Of a DNA stretch of 64,000 bases, positions 36,386-44,807 are shown piece by piece (position 1 is the first letter of the stretch; each line of letters starts with the position of its first letter). Location: IMG/VR virus record IMGVR_UViG_3300046542_000086, positions 17,696-81,695 of that record; one strand, given 5' to 3'. This DNA comes from a virus. The notes beneath the pieces were generated by a model, which saw only the letters and a list, made by a program, of their open reading frames with translations, was not told where the DNA came from and did not search any database. A program made the position numbers and the translations under genes.

Positions 36386-36904
36386 TTATTTCTTCCCAAT
36401 CAATCCAGTATGTCCGGCTTTCAAGAAGACACGAATGTCTTCCAAGTCGGTCACCAACGTTCCTGTTTCCTTGGCGTTGACCACTTTACATTTATCCAAG
36501 GAGTCAGGGTCTCCATAGTAATAGTAATGGGTAAACGGTAGCTCGCTCTCGATGAAGAGCTCGAACAGTTCTTGGTTCTGTGTAATCTTGGCTACTAAGC
36601 CAATACGGAACATCCAGTCGAACTGGTAGTCTAGTACGATGTTGTTAGGAATCTTGCAGTAGGCCACGCCCAACTCTTTTGCTTTATAGCCCCACAGCTT
36701 ACGGAACTCCTGTACCTTGCGTCCTGTCTTCAGGAAGTAATGGAGTCCCTCGGTGGATTCAAACTGCCCTAGCAACGGGTGCCAGAACGGTTCATGGGCG
36801 AAGTTAGTTAGCTTCAGTCCCAATGGTGACTTCGCTTTTGTGTAGACGTTGATGTGGTCTACATTGTCCGTCGACGGATGCCAAGATTTAAGTACTTCTG
36901 TCAC
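36386..36904 (-). CDS. Unknown protein, 172 aa
   Basis: Starts with GTG 36904 after GAAGAG. Aromatic-rich, with HPLLGQFESTEG and HYYYYGD segments. The HxxxGxF...G...YFLK stretch recalls phage proteins resembling ADP-ribosylation or macro-type folds only vaguely, so no function is assigned. It is the first gene downstream of the terminator at 36919-36948. Confidence 0.6.
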   Translation of the reverse strand: MTEVLKSWHPSTDNVDHINVYTKAKSPLGLKLTNFAHEPFWHPLLGQFESTEGLHYFLKTGRKVQEFRKLWGYKAKELGVAYCKIPNNIVLDYQFDWMFRIGLVAKITQNQELFELFIESELPFTHYYYYGDPDSLDKCKVVNAKETGTLVTDLEDIRVFLKAGHTGLIGKK

Positions 36905-36918
36905 GATAACTACTCTTC

Positions 36919-36948
36919 GGGCATAAAGCCGCCTCGCTAAAGGCGGCT
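36919..36948 (-). terminator. Intrinsic terminator after 36956-37429 gene
   Basis: AGCCGCC/GGCGGCT (7 bp, 8-base loop) is followed on the minus strand by TTTATGCCCG. Confidence 0.82.
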
Positions 36949-36955
36949 GTTGGGA

Positions 36956-37429
36956 TCAAACACCACTATTGGGGTCAATGTCTCTGATCGCCTTCACGAG
37001 GTTCTCAACACTGACGCCTGTGTGTTTAACGGGAATGGTGGATTCATCAGACTCTTGCGCAGTCTCAGTTCCCACATGAATGATCGCAGAATACTCGGTC
37101 TTAAGACCCGTACGCCATTCGAACTCCAGAGTCAATCTCACACGCATGGGATTGAGGAATCGAATAGCCTTCTCAAAGACACCCCAAGTCATCGAGGGCT
37201 TCAAGAGTTCCTTAGACAGGTTGCCCCTTGCGGAGGACATGTCGCGGGAGTTTTGCGGGATACGGTTACGTGGATCTTTCAGGTACCGTAGCATGTTACG
37301 GTTCCACGTACTCATATTGAAGTTCTGGTCACTCAAGATCTGTCGAAACAACTTGCTCAACGTACCGTTGGCTTCTTCAGACCTTTTGGTTTTGGAGCTG
37401 AGTACCTGATTGAGTTCCTTGTTTTGCAT
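36956..37429 (-). CDS. Unknown protein, 157 aa
   Basis: GGAGG lies eight bases before ATG. A basic N-terminal half (many Arg/Asn/Lys) and a more acidic C-terminal half suggest a soluble, possibly nucleic-acid-binding protein, but no fold is recognised. The first 53 bases overlap the end of the upstream gene in another frame, an unusually long overlap for this genome. Confidence 0.65.
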   Translation of the reverse strand: MQNKELNQVLSSKTKRSEEANGTLSKLFRQILSDQNFNMSTWNRNMLRYLKDPRNRIPQNSRDMSSARGNLSKELLKPSMTWGVFEKAIRFLNPMRVRLTLEFEWRTGLKTEYSAIIHVGTETAQESDESTIPVKHTGVSVENLVKAIRDIDPNSGV

Positions 37430-38021
37430 ACGATTGGACCTCCAGGAAAGCTTTAACTACCGCTTCCACATCACCCATCAGGTGTGTGAATTGTCGGGTG
37501 TAGTACTCAACACCACTTTTGGAATCTGCACTTTCATGCAACAACGCTTTCTGGATATATTCCAGTTGTAGAATGAGGGCATTATAAACCTCCACAGGTT
37601 CTAGTTGATGACCCTTATCAGTAGACAAGTAGTCGTCCAGTTTTACAACACGCACGTTACCGGGTAGGTTACGGCTTTTCTGGATACGTTCAGACACAAG
37701 GTCTTTGTCATGTACGATGCGTGAACACTCGTTCAGCAGCAGTAACAAGGAATGTACCGTAGGGTTGATTACGCGAACATTGATGGAAAGTCCCAGCAAT
37801 GGTGTGTATTGCTTAAGTTGCGCGACATCAACCAACCGTGCCAAATCCATGCAGTAAAGTACGTCCATCAGGACAGTGCCTTCTACTGTGTGTTTACGGA
37901 TCACCGATTCGATTTGGTTCTGCAACGTGGGCTTCTTTACTACTCCACTAAGCAGTTTTCTCAAACTAGCTTCAATGGAATAATATACACTTGTAATTTT
38001 TTTGAGCGAGGAGCTGAACAT
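37377..38021 (-). CDS. Unknown protein, about 214 aa, start uncertain
   Basis: A helical, leucine-rich protein without recognised motifs. The frame is open far upstream into the divergent gene. ATG 38021 has AAAAGG at reasonable spacing but overlaps the divergent ATG at 38020 base for base; TATATTAT on the minus strand at about 37987-37980 would instead support a start downstream, at a non-ATG codon near 37965. I give the longer form. The 3' end overlaps the 157-residue gene. Confidence 0.5.
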   Translation of the reverse strand: MFSSSLKKITSVYYSIEASLRKLLSGVVKKPTLQNQIESVIRKHTVEGTVLMDVLYCMDLARLVDVAQLKQYTPLLGLSINVRVINPTVHSLLLLLNECSRIVHDKDLVSERIQKSRNLPGNVRVVKLDDYLSTDKGHQLEPVEVYNALILQLEYIQKALLHESADSKSGVEYYTRQFTHLMGDVEAVVKAFLEVQSYAKQGTQSGTQLQNQKV

Positions 38022-38442
38022 GTCTGAGGACCTTTTAACGGACGACAACATTCTACGGTTTACCCAGAAGCAACGGAAGTCACTCGAAGCTGAGCTGATG
38101 AAAAACGGCTGGCCTAAGGATACGGATACCCAAGAACAGTTGATGACTCTGTGGAATGACATGGATCGCCAAGCTCTGGGTAACAAGCGAATCGGTGCGG
38201 CAGAGAAGCTGGCTGACTCCGACAAATACGTAGCAAGTGTGATCGCTGACGTAGTGAAGAAGTTCGGCTCGAAAATTCCTTACGAGAACGGAAGCCGTGG
38301 GGACACTGGTCTGTTGATCGAACAGTACACGGAAGGCGAGAAGCACAAGTTGCCTAAAGCTGAGCCAGTGCCGGGGGAAATGGGCATCGGTACAGCCAAC
38401 ATGAACTTCACGGACTTCGTTAAGGCGTTCGAGGAGGAATAA
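38020..38442 (+). CDS. Unknown protein, 140 aa
   Basis: GAGGAG lies seven bases before ATG 38020. A soluble, charged, mostly helical protein with an acidic end (FVKAFEEE). A lone plus-strand gene inside a minus-strand block, bounded by a divergent start and a two-way terminator. No family recognised; an assembly or regulatory role cannot be distinguished from sequence. Confidence 0.7.
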   Translation: MSEDLLTDDNILRFTQKQRKSLEAELMKNGWPKDTDTQEQLMTLWNDMDRQALGNKRIGAAEKLADSDKYVASVIADVVKKFGSKIPYENGSRGDTGLLIEQYTEGEKHKLPKAEPVPGEMGIGTANMNFTDFVKAFEEE

Positions 38443-38482
38443 GCAACATAATATCGCACTACCCCGTAATTTTAAATACGGT

Positions 38483-38515
38483 CATAAAGGGAGGCCTGGG
38501 GCCTCCTTCTATGCC
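38483..38515. terminator. Bidirectional terminator
   Basis: GGAGGCC-TGG-GGCCTCC, a 7-bp stem with a three-base loop, is flanked by TCATAAAG and TTCTATGCC between convergent genes. Confidence 0.82.
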
Positions 38516-38516
38516 G

Positions 38517-39221
38517 TTAGCGAACGGGGCTGAACTGAGCGATGTCTAGCAGCTGGAGGTTAACGTACAGTTTACTGGTGAACTCAAGCATCTCGAAGGG
38601 AGACACTATACCAATCCCAGGCAGGGTGATGTCCTCCTCAGTAAAGTCGCCCACTGCCGATCTAGCCGGAGCAAAGACCGTGATGCTGGGGATAACCTTA
38701 TTGTGGAAGCGAGCTTCCTGTAGACCCATCCATTCGTCAAAGTCGTACAGGATGTAAGCTGAGTAGTCTGCATCCAACAACGCTGGAGTGATTTCGTCAG
38801 GAGCCATCCAGACGTGGTCTAACTTAACCTCGTTGTTAGTGAACACCGCAAGGCTGGTCAGGTACATCTCGATCTGGTCATCATCCAAGTGGTATGGATA
38901 GAAGTTGATCGTAAGCTTGACGTCGTGTACCAGCGGAGAGTTGATACGCTGGTCACAGAGGTTCGCAAACATGCTCGTCAATGACAGACACAGGTTTGTA
39001 CACAACGAGCCCCGTAGGGTGTCTACATCGCGTTTGGCGTACTGAGCTTGATAAGCCTCGTTAGTCACCATCCCACCAGTGTACTTAGCAAAGTCATCAG
39101 ACAGACGTTGCCAGTAGTACTCGTTCACCATCTTTGCAGCTGCCTCAGGATTGACCCGTGCCAGAGACGGCAACCGGGTATCAACCAAGGCATCAATCTG
39201 ACACAGGACATGTTGATCCAT
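38517..39221 (-). CDS. Unknown protein, 234 aa
   Basis: A soluble protein with an acidic middle and no known motif. It shares its start with the stop of the 159-residue gene (39221), so the set 40368-39697-39221-38517 is one coupled unit led by the polymerase clamp gene. Synteny places it near phiKZ gp147. Structural or polymerase-associated roles are both possible. Confidence 0.65.
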   Translation of the reverse strand: MDQHVLCQIDALVDTRLPSLARVNPEAAAKMVNEYYWQRLSDDFAKYTGGMVTNEAYQAQYAKRDVDTLRGSLCTNLCLSLTSMFANLCDQRINSPLVHDVKLTINFYPYHLDDDQIEMYLTSLAVFTNNEVKLDHVWMAPDEITPALLDADYSAYILYDFDEWMGLQEARFHNKVIPSITVFAPARSAVGDFTEEDITLPGIGIVSPFEMLEFTSKLYVNLQLLDIAQFSPVR

Positions 39222-39700
39222 TACGCAGCCTCTTCCGGACGCAGACCACCCAACACACGATCGAGTTCGAGGAAGTCAATCAGCAACACAAGAACCAACC
39301 ACGGATAGGCACTCATGTACTTGGTCAGGTTAGGCTCAGACACCATCCGTTCCAACATGTCCTCACCGATGGTTTTATCTTCCTCTACGTCCAGACTGGA
39401 TTCGTAGTGAACAGTGAACGCATCGGCCAACTTAGCCACCAGTTCATCCCAACCCTCTTTACCGAGGATGAATCGCATCTGCTGACTACCACCGTGAACG
39501 AAGTCCACCAGCACTTCTTTCTCACGGATCATTTCCCACAGTTCTTGAACCTGAGTCTCCGTGGCGAGTTGGTTCAGACGGATGTCGTTCTGGAGGAAGA
39601 ACAGAAACTCCACTACATCAATCTTGCCTGGCTCATCCAACATCGCTTCGAAGCGACGACGCAGAGCGTACGTGATGTCATTGATGACGTCTTTCATCAT
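39221..39700 (-). CDS. Unknown protein, 159 aa
   Basis: Helical and acidic (rich in Glu, Leu, Asp), with an N-terminal MMKDVIND and no membrane segment. It overlaps the polymerase clamp gene at its start and the next gene at its stop by one to four bases. The tight coupling to a polymerase gene makes a transcription or virion-core role worth testing. Not recognised. Confidence 0.65.
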   Translation of the reverse strand: MMKDVINDITYALRRRFEAMLDEPGKIDVVEFLFFLQNDIRLNQLATETQVQELWEMIREKEVLVDFVHGGSQQMRFILGKEGWDELVAKLADAFTVHYESSLDVEEDKTIGEDMLERMVSEPNLTKYMSAYPWLVLVLLIDFLELDRVLGGLRPEEAA

Positions 39701-40368
39701 TTATCCAAAGTGTTGTCGAGGTGGATAGTTTTGAGGAGGGTGGATAGAGTCGTTACAGACTTGACCTTAGTGCCGAACTGAGACAAGTACTCGATACTCA
39801 CCCCACCCGTTTCAATGATCGAACGGTTCATGGCGTTGAAAGCCTGAGCGTCGCCCCCACGGAACTTGATCAGCTCAGTGATCGTAGCGTCCAACCCTTG
39901 AGCGAACAACACCTGTAGTTCAGGGAAGGAGATCTTCGAACCTTTGGAAGGGCCAGTAGACTGACCAGACAGTTCGTCGATGTGCTTGTTGTTCTCTGGG
40001 ATGGTCGCTTTACTTTGCAGCAACTGAACCTGACGACGCAGTGGTACGTCAATGACCAGATACTTCACCGGAGTCTTGTAGACTTCCCCAGTGGTCGGAT
40101 CAGTCAGGATCAGGTATTGGAAGAAGTCGTGTCCCAGTTCCTTAGCGATCGCAAGGTTACGGTCTAGACTCAACTTCTGTTTCGACAGGTTCGGTGTCTT
40201 GATGGTCAGGATCTCAGTCCCGTCCTCTAGATTCTTCATGAACTGGTCGAATTCTTTGTCCGTCATCTCAGACAGACGCATCGTGTAGAACGCAGTATTC
40301 GGGCTACCGGGTAGGATCTTTTCGATGTACTTCAAGATCATAGCGGTAGCAGCTTTACGGTTGCTCAT
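39697..40368 (-). CDS. RNA polymerase beta subunit, C-terminal clamp fragment
   Basis: A 223-residue protein equal to the C-terminal end of bacterial beta. Visible matches: TTGEVYKTPV (92-101) against the beta stretch RTGEQFERPV; STGP at 137-140, equal to the beta ARSTGP motif; then FPELQVLFAQGLDATITELI (148-167) against [22 protein letters not shown]. It supplies what the 1422-residue beta chain lacks after its GVPSRMNIGQ-like end. In phiKZ, gp149 of the virion polymerase has the same place before the UvsX-like and RNase H genes. It leads a coupled four-gene unit. The match is read by eye but is extensive and collinear. Confidence 0.85.
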   Translation of the reverse strand: MSNRKAATAMILKYIEKILPGSPNTAFYTMRLSEMTDKEFDQFMKNLEDGTEILTIKTPNLSKQKLSLDRNLAIAKELGHDFFQYLILTDPTTGEVYKTPVKYLVIDVPLRRQVQLLQSKATIPENNKHIDELSGQSTGPSKGSKISFPELQVLFAQGLDATITELIKFRGGDAQAFNAMNRSIIETGGVSIEYLSQFGTKVKSVTTLSTLLKTIHLDNTLDK

Positions 40369-40397
40369 GGTCGTGTCCTAATTAGTTCCCTATAGGA

Positions 40398-40916
40398 TCA
40401 CTCATTAAGAATGAACTTAAGGTAAGACAAACCATGTGACCACGCCAAAGTGGCAAAGTGAGATTGTTGTGTAAAGTTCTGGGTAGCCATGCGACGTGAG
40501 GTGAATTCCACAGCATGGGTACATTGCTTCAGGAGATGGTCAATTGATTCCTGGGCTTCTGCATTGTCCTTAGATAACCGCACGCCATGGTGGGGTAGGC
40601 GCTGTTTGGTTACGCAGTAGGTCATCGCGTTGACGAACTCTGTACTCCCGGAGATGTGTAACACAGCACCGACACGCGGTAGTTCTGGGTCCCATCCGAG
40701 GTCCTTGAGTAACGTCAGTACGGTATTCTCAATCGATACCATGTCCCCTACGAAGTCTGAGCAGTACACCAACAAGTGTACGACGTCGTAAAGACCACGG
40801 GTTTCAAGCTTCACATTAACCGAAGGCAGTGCATCGTTACGTTCACTTCTCCCCGTGGTAGCCATAATGGCTTGGGCGAAGACGTCGATGCCTCCGGTGG
40901 GGAGTTGAATGTTCAT
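40398..40916 (-). CDS. Unknown protein, 172 aa
   Basis: ATG 40916 is chosen because GGAAG lies eight bases upstream, overlapping the end of the preceding gene region. Soluble, His- and Cys-containing (several His near residues 125-150), with no recognised metal-binding pattern. Preceded four bases away by the 92-residue gene, with which it must be co-translated. Confidence 0.65.
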   Translation of the reverse strand: MNIQLPTGGIDVFAQAIMATTGRSERNDALPSVNVKLETRGLYDVVHLLVYCSDFVGDMVSIENTVLTLLKDLGWDPELPRVGAVLHISGSTEFVNAMTYCVTKQRLPHHGVRLSKDNAEAQESIDHLLKQCTHAVEFTSRRMATQNFTQQSHFATLAWSHGLSYLKFILNE

Positions 40917-40920
40917 GGGG

Positions 40921-41199
40921 TCACTTCCAGCTAGGTAGTCCGTAAGCCGCAATGGTCGGAGCTACGTGTTTATTGAACAGACGCAACCAGTCTTTCTCGG
41001 TAACGTCATCCATCAAGCATTCACGTTCGTTCACCGTGGAGCACGGCAACATGCCCAACTGTACCCGCAGGTAGTTGTTGGTCGTAATCACTGGATTGGG
41101 AACATCTGCGGAAGGGCTGAAGTGTGCTTGCATTTTAGCGGCAGCATCAGCACTGTGTTTACTCAAGCACTGTAATACGTTGTCGTAAAAGGTATTCAT
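40921..41199 (-). CDS. Unknown protein, 92 aa
   Basis: A small soluble protein with AGGTGAT before ATG. No motif. The 117 bases upstream (41200-41316) hold only a terminator and a short AT-rich stretch with TATATAG; no other gene is visible there. Confidence 0.65.
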   Translation of the reverse strand: MNTFYDNVLQCLSKHSADAAAKMQAHFSPSADVPNPVITTNNYLRVQLGMLPCSTVNERECLMDDVTEKDWLRLFNKHVAPTIAAYGLPSWK

Positions 41200-41273
41200 T
41201 GGATCACCTGTCGTTTAAGAAGGCGGACATTCCACCTATATAGTTACTTTGCTGCATTAAGAATTACTAGGCA

Positions 41274-41308
41274 CAAAAAAATAGCCCCTAGGTAAGCAGG
41301 CTATTTTC
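41274..41308 (-). terminator. Intrinsic terminator after 41317-41703 gene
   Basis: AAATAGCC/GGCTATTT (8 bp, 12-base loop) is followed on the minus strand by a run of seven T residues. Confidence 0.85.
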
Positions 41309-41316
41309 TCTAGAGT

Positions 41317-41703
41317 TCAACCGCCAATCCGATTCTGGATAGCTTTGATCTCTTTGCCCAGCGCCAAGACTTGGCTGCCGATTTTCTCAGCGATGTTACC
41401 AATGCGATTAGCTTGATGCTGACGAAGATGTTCAATCTTAATACAGTGCTGAATGTCTTCGGCGACTTGGGTAGTGGCGTCGAGCCAGAACACCATCATC
41501 AACCAATTACCACTGCAAAGCGCAGCCATACTGTAGACCAACAACGTGGACATGTTTTCATCAGTATAAGGCATCTCACGACATTTGATTATCCGGTCAT
41601 TGAGTGCACGCAGTCGAAGCAGCTTCTTATGAAGCTTACCAAGTTCACCCATCTTGACATTGATCAAGATACGTCCTGCATTGTATTGTGCGTCAGTTAC
41701 CAT
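41317..41703 (-). CDS. Unknown protein, 128 aa, early-type gene
   Basis: ATG 41703 has GGAGA at good spacing. The protein is helical with Lys/Arg-rich first and last thirds and a hydrophobic stretch at about residues 55-75 (LLVYSMAALCSGNWLMMVFW) that could be a membrane-embedded helix. Driven by the TATATTAC core 55 bases upstream and closed by its own terminator, so it is a single-gene unit. Candidate early host-takeover gene, by promoter type only. Confidence 0.65.
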   Translation of the reverse strand: MVTDAQYNAGRILINVKMGELGKLHKKLLRLRALNDRIIKCREMPYTDENMSTLLVYSMAALCSGNWLMMVFWLDATTQVAEDIQHCIKIEHLRQHQANRIGNIAEKIGSQVLALGKEIKAIQNRIGG

Positions 41704-41757
41704 TATCAGTTCTCCAGAGAACACTAGATTGTTGTAAACAAGATATTGCTATCCTAT

Positions 41758-41772
41758 CCCCTAGGTAATATA
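41758..41772 (-). promoter_or_regulatory. Early-type promoter core (TATATTAC)
   Basis: Minus-strand TATATTACCTAGGGG shares 13 of 15 bases with the core at 15843-15857. It sits alone between a terminator and the 128-residue gene it would express. Confidence 0.68.
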
Positions 41773-41800
41773 TACCTGAGATATTTTTAGTTTTACTGGC

Positions 41801-41830
41801 GGCATAAAAGCCTCCCCGAAGGGAGGCTCC
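41801..41830 (-). terminator. Intrinsic terminator after UvsX-like operon
   Basis: GCCTCCC-TTCG-GGGAGGC (7-bp stem, UUCG loop on the minus strand) is followed by TTTTATGCC. Confidence 0.85.
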
Positions 41831-41835
41831 CACGT

Positions 41836-42006
41836 TTACCGATCAGGTCTCTTGAGACCGAGCTTTAACAACCCACTGATACTGAGCTTTAACTCAGACA
41901 TCCTGATTATGGTTTGCTCCCAGAACGCTATCCGATCATCAGTCACCAGATCTAAGCACTTCTCTTTGAGTACACGACAACCGATGGTAGCCCGACGCCG
42001 CTTCAT
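41836..42006 (-). CDS. Small basic protein, 56 aa
   Basis: A short frame missed by length filters: ATG 42006 overlaps the stop of the RecA-like gene (TAATG) and the frame ends just before the terminator. The chain starts MKRRRAT and is strongly basic, with a heptad-like hydrophobic C-terminal helix (ISGLLKLGLKR). Coupled translation with the recombinase-like ATPase suggests a small partner, but the function is unknown. Confidence 0.55.
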   Translation of the reverse strand: MKRRRATIGCRVLKEKCLDLVTDDRIAFWEQTIIRMSELKLSISGLLKLGLKRPDR

Positions 42007-43412
42007 TACGCAGCCGCCTTGTTGACCACGCCCTTGTACCAGTAAGGAACGTACTCACCCTTGGCCATACGGAGCAAGTCGAAGGTGGACATGAACTGTT
42101 TAGGGTTCTTGTTCTCTTCGAAGTCCCAGTAACCACGAGTGTCCAGCAACTCGTCCCAGTTGTAACCCATCGCCTTGATCTTCTCGTAGAGCTCTTTAGG
42201 CTCCATCAGGTAGCCACGAGTTTGAACAAAGCCGAGGTTTTCCATCTGGCAAAGCTCAGAGGTGATTTCCATCGCCCGCTGGAGACGCTCAGAGTCACGG
42301 ATCTTGCCACGCACAGTCGTACGCTGCATGGTGATCTCTGGACACAGTTCCATGTAGTACGCACGGTCGTGACCGCCAATACCGTACTTGAAGAACTTGC
42401 AGTAGTTGAACTCAGTCATCCCTACCAGCAAACCTTCACGCTGAGAGTAGATCACTTCGAACGGCATCCCGGTAGGACCCGCCTTAGCCCGCAGGTTCTG
42501 TAGAACCAGCAAGTTCAGGTCAGTGTCGCCTTCAAGGTTGTCATCCGGCCCTGCTGGGAACTCAGGAGCTTTGGTGGCCTTGTTCTGGAGTACCGTAACG
42601 CTGTTGCAGTACCACAGGTTGTTCGTGAGGAACGTAAACTTCTCAGGAACGTTCTTGAAGACGTTCTTCCCTTTGAGGAAGGCCAGCTTCTTCGGATCAG
42701 GTGCGTACTGATCGAGCTGGTGCTTGTCGCCCACGTGTGCCGTTGCAATCAGGTAGTTGTTAGCACCTGCTGTCAAGTTCGGCAACTGCATCAACATCTG
42801 CGTCTTAGCCGCAGCAGAACGCAAGGCGTCAGTGTTAGCACCGGAGTCACCGATCTCGTTCTTGTCGTAGATGCCTTCGACCGAGTCAGTGATGAACATG
42901 CTGAGGGAATCGATCTCGAACAAGTGCGGCATGATGCACTTGATGAACTCACCCTTGTTGTCGATGAAAGGCATGGTCCGTTGCATGGACTTCGCCTCTT
43001 TCTTCTTGAGGTTGGACATGTCACGGAACTTGTCGAACCATTTGTTACCGGAGACCATCGTCGAGTCAGTGAGGACGATCTTCTTCAGTTCAGCCAGATC
43101 CTGACCCATCAGCTCAGGGAACTGCATGGCCAACTGGTACAGACGTTCGAGCGTCATAGACGTTTCGGTGTCGTAGAAGTTAGCCTTAGCCAGATAGCGG
43201 GCAATGATCCGAAGAATCATGAAGTGGGCAATCAGCGACTTACCCATATTACCGCGACCAGCAATACCAGTGAACGGCGACAAACCACCGTTCATGATCA
43301 TCTCCCCATGCTTACCTTTGTAGTAGCGTCCAGTGGGAAGGTCAAACAGGCAGCCCAAGTTAAAGAAAGGGCGAAGGCGTGGTGCCTGTTCAAAGAAATC
43401 GTCTAATTCCAT
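42006..43412 (-). CDS. RecA/UvsX-like ATPase
   Basis: A 468-residue ATPase with Walker A GIAGRGNMGKS at 49-59 and a probable Walker B hydrophobic strand ending in Asp (LSMFITD, about 170-176), the layout of RecA, UvsX and KaiC-type ATPases acting on DNA. It is equivalent in type and position to the UvsX-like protein of phiKZ upstream of the RNase H gene. The ribosome site is weak (GCGAG). A helicase-type role cannot be excluded because the C-terminal half is divergent. Confidence 0.7.
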   Translation of the reverse strand: MELDDFFEQAPRLRPFFNLGCLFDLPTGRYYKGKHGEMIMNGGLSPFTGIAGRGNMGKSLIAHFMILRIIARYLAKANFYDTETSMTLERLYQLAMQFPELMGQDLAELKKIVLTDSTMVSGNKWFDKFRDMSNLKKKEAKSMQRTMPFIDNKGEFIKCIMPHLFEIDSLSMFITDSVEGIYDKNEIGDSGANTDALRSAAAKTQMLMQLPNLTAGANNYLIATAHVGDKHQLDQYAPDPKKLAFLKGKNVFKNVPEKFTFLTNNLWYCNSVTVLQNKATKAPEFPAGPDDNLEGDTDLNLLVLQNLRAKAGPTGMPFEVIYSQREGLLVGMTEFNYCKFFKYGIGGHDRAYYMELCPEITMQRTTVRGKIRDSERLQRAMEITSELCQMENLGFVQTRGYLMEPKELYEKIKAMGYNWDELLDTRGYWDFEENKNPKQFMSTFDLLRMAKGEYVPYWYKGVVNKAAA

Positions 43413-43526
43413 GTTTTACTCGCTACTGTGGCTGGAATAAATGTTTTAAACTCATTTGATACGTCCCGTGAGTTTAATTTTATGTGTCTTTGCTCAACCG
43501 AGCTATTCCCCACTCAAGGTGACTCA
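43413..43526 (+). promoter_or_regulatory. Late-type promoter region before 43527 gene
   Basis: A divergent gap with AT-rich sequence around TATG at 43481-43484 on the plus strand. An open frame runs through it from 43428 but the first ATG with a ribosome site (AAGGTG) is 43527, so this part is taken as untranslated leader and promoter. Confidence 0.45.
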
Positions 43527-44339
43527 ATGAACATCTCTTTAGAACACCAGGCCAGTGTCCTGTCGATGGAAGCGTTTAACCTGCGCGCTTCTCTGACAGC
43601 ACTGACCAAAGTCTTTCCTCAATACGCTCGTGGCATCGGCGACACCATCCTTTCGTATCTGGCCAACGACCAACCACAGATCCCTCTGGTGCAGGTACCA
43701 AAGAAGACCGGTCTGGGTAAAGGCGTTGACTACTCGTCTCACCGTAAAACTGCCATCATTGGCCCTGCTGGTCTGAAGACCAACTACCTCGAGTACCTAC
43801 ACGCTGTAGAAGCCTCTGTAAGCCTCGCTAAGGAAGTCTACGCTTCACAGCTGGTACCTTTCAACCAATGGGTCGGCAGCCTCTTGGGCAGCCCTGAGGA
43901 GCTTACCAGCATCGCTGTTAAGCAAGACGTGTTGAAGTACGACGACTCGGACATCGAGAAGTGCAAGCGTCTTCTGGAGAAGTGCATTAACCGCGCTAGC
44001 TCGCAGACCAAACACGAATACGGCAAGCTGGTTAAGCAGAATGCTGAGTGGGATGCGATCTTGGAAAAGACCAACCATCTCGTGGTCGGCTACCAAACCG
44101 TGAACCGGACTGCGGTCCTCGATGAAGTGGATGTCCTTAACGAACAACTACTGAAGCTGGCTCAGCGTATCCAAGACGAACCAGAAGTCTATAAGGCTTC
44201 AGGTGTAACGATCTCGGAACTGGCCAAGCGTTGCCTCGTAGTTGCCCGTTTCGTAGAGTTCTACTCGATCACCGGTTACCTGATGACCGAACTGTCGAAC
44301 TCGGTACAAGCATCCGTAGATGCACTGAAGCGCCTGTAA
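43527..44339 (+). CDS. Probable inner head protein with SMEAF protease site
   Basis: A 270-residue, almost fully helical protein with late-gene codon bias. VLSMEAFN at about residues 9-16 is a small-X-Glu motif placed where a pro-peptide would be cut by the prohead protease; a similar AMEAF occurs in the 11613-12884 protein. This suggests both belong to the internal head protein class. Start chosen at 43527, not 43428, from the AAGGTG site. Followed directly by a convergent terminator. Confidence 0.6.
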   Translation: MNISLEHQASVLSMEAFNLRASLTALTKVFPQYARGIGDTILSYLANDQPQIPLVQVPKKTGLGKGVDYSSHRKTAIIGPAGLKTNYLEYLHAVEASVSLAKEVYASQLVPFNQWVGSLLGSPEELTSIAVKQDVLKYDDSDIEKCKRLLEKCINRASSQTKHEYGKLVKQNAEWDAILEKTNHLVVGYQTVNRTAVLDEVDVLNEQLLKLAQRIQDEPEVYKASGVTISELAKRCLVVARFVEFYSITGYLMTELSNSVQASVDALKRL

Positions 44340-44342
44340 GCG

Positions 44343-44392
44343 TCATAAAGACTGACTACCCGGCTGAGGCTAGGTAGTCAGTCAGCTATGCT
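44343..44392. terminator. Bidirectional terminator
   Basis: GACTGACTACC/GGTAGTCAGTC, an 11-bp perfect stem with a 12-base loop, is flanked by GTCATAAA and GCTATGC between convergent genes. Confidence 0.85.
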
Positions 44393-44399
44393 GGCTTGT

Positions 44400-44807
44400 T
44401 TAAGCCACACCCAATCTTGCCGTTTGAATGACAGTCCGGGCATCTTCCACCATTTTGGCAGTATCGCCGTATTGCATCCATGACGGCATCGCTTTAACTA
44501 CTTGGTCTGCACCAGCCCCAAGCGAGCCACAGGCAATAGCTTGATCCAAGTCACAATTCTTCCATATCCGTTTGGAGAAAAGAACCGGAATTTCCAGGGC
44601 CTCCGTACAAGAAGCCAAGCTCATCTTCTTGTTCAGCAGTTCCAGATCTTTCAGTTCTGTGTGGGAGAGCTGCTTAAGTCCGGCAAACAGACTGACAACA
44701 AACATCAGGCGTTTACCGTACCGTGGCAACCCCACCCGCAAGAGTCGAGTCATTAGTCTGTGGTTAAGACGACTGACCCGCTCCGTGATGGCGGTAATTG
44801 GGTTCAT
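44400..44807 (-). CDS. Unknown protein, 135 aa
   Basis: A basic, helical protein with GAGAA before ATG and a weakly hydrophobic stretch around residues 36-46. No motif recognised. It follows the RNase H fusion gene by 14 bases and shares its operon; phiKZ has a small gene at the same place. Confidence 0.65.
   Translation of the reverse strand: MNPITAITERVSRLNHRLMTRLLRVGLPRYGKRLMFVVSLFAGLKQLSHTELKDLELLNKKMSLASCTEALEIPVLFSKRIWKNCDLDQAIACGSLGAGADQVVKAMPSWMQYGDTAKMVEDARTVIQTARLGVA

Noticed and set aside
38464-38481. Hairpin CCGTA...TACGG before the terminator
   Set aside because: A short AT-rich stem with weak pairing; the GC-rich hairpin beside it explains termination.
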